DNA of 5,035 bases from Akkermansiaceae bacterium (lineage in GTDB: Bacteria; Verrucomicrobiota; Verrucomicrobiia; Verrucomicrobiales; Akkermansiaceae): NCBI GenBank assembly GCA_028293225.1, contig JAQGPE010000214.1:1-5035 (forward strand), in the 5' to 3' direction. Below are positions 1 through 4,443 of the stretch, piece after piece. The notes under the pieces were generated by a model. The model had not been told where the DNA came from, searched no databases, and was given only the letters and a program-made list of their open reading frames with translations. The translations under genes were made by a program, and so were the position numbers. Numbering within the stretch: position 1 is the stretch's first letter; every line of letters begins with the position of its first letter.

Positions 1-2
1 CC

Positions 3-479
3 GGCCTGCTCTTCATGATCCTTCCCGCCCCGGACCCTGCCACCGGCCTCGCCGCCGGCCAGTTCATCGTTCCCGGCGAATGCATCGTCCCCATCTCCGC
101 CGCGGGCTCCCCCGTCCGCTACCTCAGCAGCACCGATGAACAAACCCTCATCTACGGCCTCCAGCGTAGCAAGCCGGGCAGCATCGAGATCGACGCCTAC
201 TCCCTCGTCCCCCGGCTCGGCCCCCGCCACTACGACTCGCTCGACCGCGTCGCGGGAGAAAAGATCGCCCGCAGCAAGCTCGGCCGCCGGCTCTTCCCCC
301 AGGGCGTGGAACTCCTCAACTCCCGCGTGGCCGGCTTCACCGCCCGCACCGTGACCATCACCGCCACCGCCAGCCCGGCCAGCATCGGTGGCCAGAAATC
401 CCTCAGCTGCACCCTCCAGCTCCAGCCCGACACCGACGCCACCGTCAAGCTCCTCCACTGGCACCTCAGCGAGAAGTAG
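3..479 (+). CDS. Hypothetical protein, 3' part of a gene cut by the left window edge
   Basis: The reading frame is open from the first bases (codons for Gly-Leu-Leu-Phe precede the first ATG at 15) and ends at TAG 477-479. The true start is probably outside the window; if ATG 15 were used the protein would have 154 residues. I do not recognise a family. Counting from that Met, residues 1-70 are mixed hydrophobic with many Pro and Gly. Residues 70-100 are basic and probably helical (DSLDRVAGEKIARSKLGRR). Residues 108-154 alternate Thr/Val/Ile/Ser (TVTITATASPASI, LSCTLQLQPDTDATVKLL), which suggests a C-terminal beta-sandwich. No signal peptide or membrane segment is visible. Codons end mostly in C or G, like the neighbours, so the frame looks genuinely coding. 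It converges on the phage cluster and is followed within 6 bases by repeat copy 1. Whether it is a host or a virion gene cannot be decided from the sequence. Confidence 0.7.
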   Translation, partial: GLLFMILPAPDPATGLAAGQFIVPGECIVPISAAGSPVRYLSSTDEQTLIYGLQRSKPGSIEIDAYSLVPRLGPRHYDSLDRVAGEKIARSKLGRRLFPQGVELLNSRVAGFTARTVTITATASPASIGGQKSLSCTLQLQPDTDATVKLLHWHLSEK

Positions 480-484
480 CCCGC

Positions 485-560
485 GCTCCGCCAAATGCCT
501 GCCAAGTGGCTGACACGTCCCGTGGCTGCTCGGAAAGCCCCGGCCAAAGGCCGCACTTCA
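485..560 (+). repeat. Hairpin-rich interspersed repeat, copy 1
   Basis: This 76-bp element matches 4006-4082 in the same orientation. A 32-bp core (500-531) is identical to 4021-4052, and both copies end in GCACTTCA. It is built from small inverted repeats: GCCA-AG-TGGC (501-510), CACG-TCC-CGTG (514-524) and CGGCC-AAA-GGCCG (541-553). The last stem is identical in the two copies while its loop differs (AAA here, GCC there), as expected if structure is what is conserved. A direct repeat GTGGCTG (506-512 and 522-528) lies inside the core. It starts 5 bases after the stop codon of the plus-strand gene. No T-tract follows, so it does not look like a standard intrinsic terminator. Confidence 0.85.
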
Positions 561-692
561 CTCCAGAAAGCCCGAAGTGAAACCCTGGATCTACTACGAC
601 CGGAGTAGCCGCACGACGGGCACGCCCTCACGCCCCTCTCCGCGACATCCCGCCGCGTCCGCCCCCGGCAAAGCTCCCCATCCTCCCCGCCG

Positions 693-728
693 AAAAACAA
701 AAACGCCCCCCGGCCAAACCGGGAGACG
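693..728 (-). terminator. Intrinsic terminator of the phage cluster
   Basis: Read on the minus strand, CGTCTCCCGG (728-719), loop TTTGG and CCGGGGGGCG (713-704) form a 10-bp stem with two G-U pairs and no mismatch. It is followed directly by TTTTTGTTTTT (703-693). It begins 31 bases after the scaffold-like gene stop, so it should end the minus-strand transcript. On the plus strand no T-run follows the hairpin, so it should act in one direction only. Confidence 0.85.
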
Positions 729-759
729 TCCTGAAAATCACTGCCGCAAACCTGAAGTC

Positions 760-1632
760 CTACCGCGCCGCCTCCTTCAGCAGATTGCTCACCACATCGA
801 TCGCCTCGCGGTGGCCCTCCTGATAGAGCCGCCCCCACTGCTGGTCCGTCCCGCGCATGATCTCGTCCGCCCGCTGCCGCGGCGTCCGCAGATAGCCCGG
901 GCCCGCCGGGGTCTTCACCGCATCCTCCCGCGTCAGCTTCGCCATCGCCACCGCCATCCGCGCGAAGTCCGGGTCGTTCGCCAGCCGCTCCGCCCCCTGC
1001 GGCGAGATCCGCGCCTGCTCCGCCAGCTTCATCGTGAAATGCCGGGCAGTGGAAAGGTTCGCCTCGTAGTCGCCGCGCCACTCCGCCACCAGGGAGTCCT
1101 CCGCCTCGCGCCGCTGCGCCGCCTGCCAATCCCGCACCTGCTGCGCCCGGCCCGCCTCCACCTCCAGCTGCGCCGCCGCCAGCGCCTTCAGCGCCGGCCC
1201 CGGGATGTGATGCTGATGCGCGATCTCCGCAAAGCGATCCGCCACCGCCTGATCCCAGCCGAGCCCCTCCGGCAGCTGCTCCGGCGCCGCCAGCCCGTAG
1301 CCCTTCGCATCCGCCGGCACCTGGGCCACCTCGCGGAAACGCGCCACCTCCTCCGGCGTCGCCTGCTCGCCCGGATACTTCGGCCCCGCCCCGCGCAGCC
1401 GCACCACCGACTTCACCAGGTCCCGCACATCCTTGAAGTTCGCCGCCGTATCCGCATACGCCGCGTGCTCCGCCCCCAGCCGCGTGTGCCATCCCTCCAC
1501 AAAGGTCCCGTCCGGATTCACCAGCGCCTGCGGTGCCTCACCAACAGCACCACCACCCGTTCCTCCAGCTACCGGCACCTCGCCCGCCATCTCAGCAAAT
1601 ACCATCCGTGTCGTGTTCATCGTCATCATCAT
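760..1632 (-). CDS. Phage capsid scaffolding-like protein
   Basis: This 290-residue protein has the composition and layout of scaffolding proteins of short-tailed and related phages, which act inside the procapsid to direct coat assembly and are then lost. It has a disordered Gly/Ala/Pro N-terminus (about 1-38). The entry block NPDGTFVEGW (39-48) is followed by an ANFKDVRDLVKSVVRL helix (64-79) and the segment KYPGEQATPEEVARFREVAQVPADAKGYGL (split 85-100 and 101-114), a combination I associate with this family. A long charged helical region follows (about 125-205), then a basic C-terminus (235-290) that could contact coat protein by analogy with P22 scaffold. No enzymatic motif is seen. Start choice is uncertain: three ATGs in tandem (1632-1624) and a fourth at 1620 lie close together, with no clear Shine-Dalgarno. 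It is last in the cluster, and the major coat gene that usually follows is missing; a terminator comes instead. Confidence 0.8.
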   Translation of the reverse strand: MMMTMNTTRMVFAEMAGEVPVAGGTGGGAVGEAPQALVNPDGTFVEGWHTRLGAEHAAYADTAANFKDVRDLVKSVVRLRGAGPKYPGEQATPEEVARFREVAQVPADAKGYGLAAPEQLPEGLGWDQAVADRFAEIAHQHHIPGPALKALAAAQLEVEAGRAQQVRDWQAAQRREAEDSLVAEWRGDYEANLSTARHFTMKLAEQARISPQGAERLANDPDFARMAVAMAKLTREDAVKTPAGPGYLRTPRQRADEIMRGTDQQWGRLYQEGHREAIDVVSNLLKEAAR

Positions 1633-1698
1633 TCCGTTCGTTCAGAAACCCAAATCCCTACAACTACTACCCAAGCAGTAATTTCACTCTCTTCAAAA

Positions 1699-1800
1699 AT
1701 CAGTTCATCAGAAAATCAGTCCAATCAGCGATCCCCAAGCCCGAAGCCACCCATCCGCGCTTCTTCAAAATCAGCGCCCTCAGCGAAATCTGCGGTTCAG
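1699..1800 (-). repeat. Degenerate 8-9 bp CTGA-phased repeat
   Basis: On the minus strand the words CTGAACCG, CAGATTTCG, CTGAGGGCG and CTGATTTTG (1800-1766) recur. After a less regular middle, CTGATTGG, CTGATTTT, CTGATGAA and CTGATTTTT follow (down to about 1695). On the plus strand ATCAG occurs at 1699, 1707, 1715 and 1724, and the phase is seen again at 1770, 1779, 1788 and 1797. Spacing is 8 or 9 bases. CTGATTTT(T)GAAGA occurs at both ends of the block. It fills much of the 217-bp gap between the Bbp19-like and scaffold-like genes, which is less GC-rich than the genes. I see no ORF of substance here. Confidence 0.7.
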
Positions 1801-1825
1801 CCCCGCCCTACCCCAAAAGCTCCCC

Positions 1826-1861
1826 GTCTAGCGTCTTGCGTCCTCAAGTCTAGCGTCTCCC
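1826..1861 (-). repeat. GAC-phased heptamer repeat overlapping a stop codon
   Basis: The plus strand reads as consecutive 7-mers GTCTAGC, GTCTTGC and GTCCTCA, one extra A, then GTCTAGC and GTCTCCC. On the minus strand these become GGGAGAC, GCTAGAC, TGAGGAC, GCAAGAC and GCTAGAC. The 11-mer GTCTAGCGTCT is repeated exactly (1826-1836 and 1848-1858). The TAG stop of the Bbp19-like gene (1852-1850) lies inside one GCTAGAC unit, so the repeat supplies the last two Arg codons and the stop. Confidence 0.75.
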
Positions 1862-2134
1862 TACCGGCCCCTTCTCCTCCGGCCCCTCCCCCAGCTCCCG
1901 GACCCAGCGCTCGATGTCCAGGATCACCGACCGCCGCCCGTCCCGGAAAGCCGCCGCATGCGTGTCGAACACCCCGCCCTTTCCCGGCAGAAAGCACGGC
2001 GAGTTCGTCGCCGCCGCCGCATGCAGCAGCCCCAGCACCCGCCGGCCCGCCTCATGCCCGAAGCAAGCCCGCACATCCTCCAGATTCCGCCGCAGCCTCT
2101 CCCCCTCCGCCTCTCGTTTCTCGTCTACTCTCAT
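1850..2134 (-). CDS. Bbp19-like phage protein
   Basis: This 94-residue protein resembles the Bbp19 family of small proteins, named from Bordetella phage BPP-1 and found beside portal and scaffold genes. The family pattern is a helix with an aromatic position and GRRVL, a short variable middle, then an F-x-x-GRRxV-x-L helix. Here this is NLEDVRACFGHEAGRRVLGLL (17-26 and 27-37), a Cys/Gly-containing middle (38-57) and AAFRDGRRSVILDIERWVREL (60-70 and 71-81). The biochemical role is not established; the position suggests head or connector assembly. The start is ATG 2132-2134, with a GGAGGAAGG purine run 16 bases upstream, a longer spacing than usual. The C-terminal tail (82-94) is Gly/Glu/Pro/Arg-rich and ends inside a heptamer repeat, so the original end may have been altered. 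It lies between portal and scaffold, consistent with one head-assembly operon. Confidence 0.82.
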   Translation of the reverse strand: MRVDEKREAEGERLRRNLEDVRACFGHEAGRRVLGLLHAAAATNSPCFLPGKGGVFDTHAAAFRDGRRSVILDIERWVRELGEGPEEKGPVGRR

Positions 2135-2150
2135 AAAAATCGTCAGTTAA

Positions 2151-2159
2151 CCTTCCTCC
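2151..2159 (-). promoter_or_regulatory. Distant ribosome binding site of the Bbp19-like gene
   Basis: GGAGGAAGG on the minus strand is a good match to the anti-Shine-Dalgarno sequence, but it lies 16 bases before the ATG at 2134. No nearer purine run and no in-frame alternative start is seen between them. The spacing may lower translation efficiency, or the match may be coincidental. Confidence 0.45.
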
Positions 2160-2173
2160 CAGCTTAGCCATTT

Positions 2174-2255
2174 GATGGAAGATGGAAGATGGAAGATGGA
2201 AGATGGCGGATCAAAGCCCGCCATCCGCCATCCGCCATCCACCATCCACCATCCA
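2174..2255. repeat. Heptamer tandem array with inverted arms
   Basis: The left arm is four perfect GATGGAA units (2174-2201) plus GATGGCG (2202-2208). After a 12-base centre, the right arm is CCATCCG, CCATCCG, CCATCCA, CCATCCA and CCATCCA (2221-2255). The two arms are roughly reverse complements, so a long imperfect hairpin is possible in DNA or RNA. Its best part is GATGGCGGAT (2202-2211) against ATCCGCCATC (2223-2232), a perfect 10-bp stem. The array starts within 5 bases of the portal stop codon and fills most of the 125-bp gap to the Bbp19-like gene. Confidence 0.88.
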
Positions 2256-2259
2256 CCGA

Positions 2260-3969
2260 TCACCCCTGCTGCTGCCCCATCATCTGCTGCACCTTCTCAA
2301 TCCCCCCCACGTCTTTGACCGCCTTCGCCGCCTGCGGGATCATCGCCATCTGCTGCTGCTGCGCCCGCGCCTGCTGCAGCGCCGCCATCTCCTCCTCGCT
2401 CCGCGTCCAGTTCGCCGGCAGCCCCTTGGCCCGGAAAATCGCCGGCCCCAGCACCTGCACATTCACGAAGTCCAGCGCCGTCGGGTCGATGCTCGCCAGC
2501 GGCCGCAGCACATTGAAGCAATCCGTCAGATTCGCCAGCTGACTTTGCTCCAATGCCAGCGCCATCGCCGAAGTATATTCCACATTCGGCTCATCGATCA
2601 CCCGGCCCGCTCCCGTCTGCTTGACCACAGCCGGCGGTGGCGGCGGCATCTCCCCCTGCTGCAGTAGCAGCGCAAACGAGCGCCGCAGGATCGGTCCCAG
2701 GAACTCCCGGGTGAGGTTGGCGAAGATCGGGTGGAAAAGCTCCCGCGACTCCGTCACCAGCGCCCGCACCTCCGTCGCCGTCGTATCCCCGCGCAGGTTC
2801 GAGATCGAGTTGAACAGCGGCACAAAGAACGCCTCCTCGATCGCCTTGCGCTTGTCCCCCGCCCGGTCTTTCCCCACATCGTAGCGCCCGCCCGTCAGCC
2901 ACTCCCGCGGCATCGCCCCCTCGCCCTGCGTCGGGTCCCAGCACGTCAGCCCGCTGGCCGCGAAGTCGATGTCCCCCTTCAGTGCCCCGGTATACAGCAC
3001 CCGCGGAAAGGCCGCCGTCTCCGCCTGCACATCCAGCATCTCCTCCAGGTGATTCGCCTGGTTCGCCTCCGGCAGCGCCAGCATCGCCGGACTCCACCCA
3101 TACGGCGAGTCCACCGACAGCTCCCAGCGCGACACCGCCACCGGAAAGGAATCATACCCGCTCTCCGACAGCACCACCTTCTCCGGCGCATACACGATGT
3201 AGCTCGCATACGCCTTGTTCAGCGCATCCAGCTTGCGCGGATCCCGGTCATGCCGCGGACAGATGTGGTGCCGCAACTCCAGCAACTGCTGCCGCTGCGC
3301 CGGATCGTCATGCATCTTCAGGATCGACGCCGGGATCCGCTCGCGCGGAAATGCCGACACGATCTGCGCCGGCGTCCAGCGGAAGGTCCGCGACAGCGTG
3401 TCCACCTCATCGTTGTCATTGTTCGCGATCGAGTAGCTGCCCACCGGATACGACCGGAAATGCAGCCCCCGCCCGTGCTTTCCGCCCACGATCTCCGTCG
3501 CCGCCACCCCAAAGGCTCCGCGGTCCAGGTAGTGCTGGAAGGCCCGGTTGTAGAAGTTCGAGTCATACAGCTTCCGCGTCAGCCGCTCGCTGCAGCGCAG
3601 ATACCAGTCCAGCGCCGCCGCGTCCTCCGCCAGATCCTCCGGCGGGCGTAGTACGAACCAGCGCGCCCCCATCGGCGTGATGCGGCTGGCCTGGCCCTGC
3701 GCCAGCGTCCGGTTCGAGCGCATCGCCGTCCCGTCGAAGTTCTCCGCCACCCGGTCCGTATCCGGCCCCTGCGTCGAGTTCCGCCGGCTGATCTGCCCCT
3801 GGCTCGGGTTCACCACATCCGCCAGCCGCTGCCACTTCGCCTCCCACGGCGCGCGGATTCCGTCCAGCACCTGCGCCTCCGCCAGCAGCTGCTCCACCAC
3901 CTCCTTCTCGGACCGCTGCGGCCGCTCCCCTTCTTCTCCTGATCTACCAGAATTCTCGTAATTCATCAT
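2260..3969 (-). CDS. Phage portal (head-tail connector) protein, podovirus type
   Basis: This 569-residue protein belongs to the head-tail connector family of T7-like and BPP-1-like phages. It should form the dodecameric ring at one capsid vertex through which DNA is packaged and ejected. Family landmarks include the N-terminal helix with W42 and W46 followed by DVVNPSQG (51-58), then SRITPMGARWFVLRP (95-109). The stretch LYDSNFYNRAFQHYLDRGAFG (134-154) follows, then SPYGWSPAMLALPEANQ (288-304) and TTATEVRAL (396-404). The C-terminal part has REFLGPILRRSFALLLQQG (421-439), MPPPPP (441-446) and a Gln-rich tail (from about 530). The start is ATG 3967-3969, with GGGGGAAG 10 bases upstream; a second ATG follows directly. 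The frame stays open upstream to 4083, but those 38 codons lie largely in an interspersed repeat and give the peptide LRAATGRVSHLA, so they are excluded. No frameshift is seen and the length is usual for the family. Terminase is missing upstream. Confidence 0.93.
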   Translation of the reverse strand: MMNYENSGRSGEEGERPQRSEKEVVEQLLAEAQVLDGIRAPWEAKWQRLADVVNPSQGQISRRNSTQGPDTDRVAENFDGTAMRSNRTLAQGQASRITPMGARWFVLRPPEDLAEDAAALDWYLRCSERLTRKLYDSNFYNRAFQHYLDRGAFGVAATEIVGGKHGRGLHFRSYPVGSYSIANNDNDEVDTLSRTFRWTPAQIVSAFPRERIPASILKMHDDPAQRQQLLELRHHICPRHDRDPRKLDALNKAYASYIVYAPEKVVLSESGYDSFPVAVSRWELSVDSPYGWSPAMLALPEANQANHLEEMLDVQAETAAFPRVLYTGALKGDIDFAASGLTCWDPTQGEGAMPREWLTGGRYDVGKDRAGDKRKAIEEAFFVPLFNSISNLRGDTTATEVRALVTESRELFHPIFANLTREFLGPILRRSFALLLQQGEMPPPPPAVVKQTGAGRVIDEPNVEYTSAMALALEQSQLANLTDCFNVLRPLASIDPTALDFVNVQVLGPAIFRAKGLPANWTRSEEEMAALQQARAQQQQMAMIPQAAKAVKDVGGIEKVQQMMGQQQG

Positions 3970-3979
3970 CAAATATCTA

Positions 3980-3987
3980 CTTCCCCC
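3980..3987 (-). promoter_or_regulatory. Ribosome binding site that fixes the portal start
   Basis: GGGGGAAG on the minus strand lies 10 bases before the tandem ATGs at 3969 and 3966. It supports starting the portal here rather than at 4083, where the reading frame runs back into repeat DNA. Confidence 0.65.
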
Positions 3988-4005
3988 GTGTTGAACCACC
4001 CCAGA

Positions 4006-4082
4006 GCTTCGCCGCATGCTTGCCAAGTGGCTGACACGTCCCGTGGCTGCTCTCAAAGCCCACGGCCGCCGGCCGCACTTCA
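4006..4082 (+). repeat. Hairpin-rich interspersed repeat, copy 2
   Basis: This is the partner of 485-560, in the same orientation, 77 bp long because of one extra base near 4062. The shared 32-bp core is 4021-4052. The stems are GCCA-AG-TGGC (4022-4031), CACG-TCC-CGTG (4035-4045) and CGGCC-GCC-GGCCG (4063-4075). This copy can also form CCGTGG (4041-4046) with CCACGG (4060-4065), which copy 1 cannot do as well. It sits between the small phage gene and the portal gene, inside the presumed transcription unit. Translated on the minus strand it yields a spurious peptide joined in frame to the portal. Confidence 0.85.
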
Positions 4083-4087
4083 AGCCC

Positions 4088-4102
4088 TCCCGTCTTCCGT
4101 CT
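4088..4102 (-). repeat. Short AGACGG heptamer pair after the small phage gene
   Basis: Immediately after the TAG stop (4105-4103), the minus strand reads AGACGGA then AGACGGG. This is a two-unit heptamer of the same GAC-phased style as 1826-1861. It is too short to be convincing alone, but it occupies the same position, right at a gene's 3' end, as the two larger heptamer arrays. Confidence 0.45.
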
Positions 4103-4288
4103 CTACCCCAGCGTCGACTTCACCCCCACCGGCATCGCACTCACATCCGGCGCCAGGATCGTCTTGGAAAAATCATACGCCCGGTTCTGCCGGCGCCGCG
4201 CTTCCTCTGCGATCCGCGCCTGGTCCGGACCCGTAGCCTGTGCGACCGGCGCCGGGATCGGCGCTTTTGGTGGTGACGATGAACTCAT
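4103..4288 (-). CDS. Small phage protein encoded upstream of the portal
   Basis: This 61-residue protein starts MSSSSPPKAPIPAP. It has a Ser/Pro-rich N-terminus (1-20), a charged helix QARIAEEARRRQNRA (23-37) and a tail SKTILAPDVSAMPVGVKSTLG (41-50 and 51-61). I recall this plan (Pro-rich start, Arg-rich helix, then a K-T-I-L block and a Gly-x-K-x-T/L-L-G end) from small uncharacterised proteins near portal genes of podovirus-like phages. The function is unknown. A longer start at 4327 adds 13 residues (MAETGGDRGWCAD), but neither start has a clear Shine-Dalgarno; I prefer 4288 because similar phage proteins begin with a short Ser/Pro run. It is first in the minus-strand cluster, 133 bp before the portal, an unusually large gap filled mainly by the hairpin-rich repeat. 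A terminase or small host ORF would not fit this sequence. Confidence 0.65.
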   Translation of the reverse strand: MSSSSPPKAPIPAPVAQATGPDQARIAEEARRRQNRAYDFSKTILAPDVSAMPVGVKSTLG

Positions 4289-4443
4289 GTCCGCGCACCA
4301 TCCCCGATCCCCGCCCGTTTCCGCCATTGTGGGATGCGCAAAGCCCGGCCCATTTCAAACACTTGCAGCAAATCCTGCGTAAATATCTCCGCGTCGTTTC
4401 ATTCCCTCTTTTCCGTTCCCTCCATCCCTCTATCTTCACCGCC
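4289..4443. other. Divergent intergenic region with pyrimidine-rich leader
   Basis: This 155-bp gap lies between the minus-strand phage cluster and the plus-strand secreted-protein gene, so promoters for both should be here. I could not identify a convincing -35/-10 pair with good spacing; the most AT-rich part is near 4350-4385. The 44 bases 4397-4440, directly before the plus-strand ATG, contain only five purines, with repeated TTCCC/TCCC words. No Shine-Dalgarno precedes that ATG. Confidence 0.5.

Noticed and set aside
554..579. CACTTC / GAAGTG hairpin as terminator of the left gene
   Set aside because: The stem is six pairs with a 14-base loop, no T-run follows, and it is absent from the other repeat copy.
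230..1492. Minus-strand open frame of about 420 codons
   Set aside because: It is extremely Gly/Ala-rich, overlaps the scaffold-like gene in another frame, crosses the terminator and repeat copy 1, and has no family features.
577..2136. Long plus-strand open frame of about 519 codons
   Set aside because: It is antisense to the scaffold-like and Bbp19-like genes, runs through repeats and gaps, and is made of Arg/Pro/His/Ser runs typical of GC-rich shadow frames.
2174..2255. CRISPR array
   Set aside because: The units are contiguous 7-mers with no spacers, and the two arms are of opposite sense.
2731..3651. Plus-strand open frame of about 306 codons opposite the portal
   Set aside because: Arg/His/Pro-rich antisense of a strongly recognised portal gene; no coding signature of its own.
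485..4082. Prophage attachment sites (attL/attR) formed by the two direct repeats
   Set aside because: No integrase or tRNA is nearby, the enclosed segment is only about 3.5 kb, and one copy lies inside the phage cluster itself rather than at its edge. A dispersed repeat family explains them better.
4363..4386. Promoter with TTGCAG and TAAATA before the LamG-type gene
   Set aside because: The two hexamers are only about 11 bases apart, too close for a sigma-70 promoter, and the match is weak.
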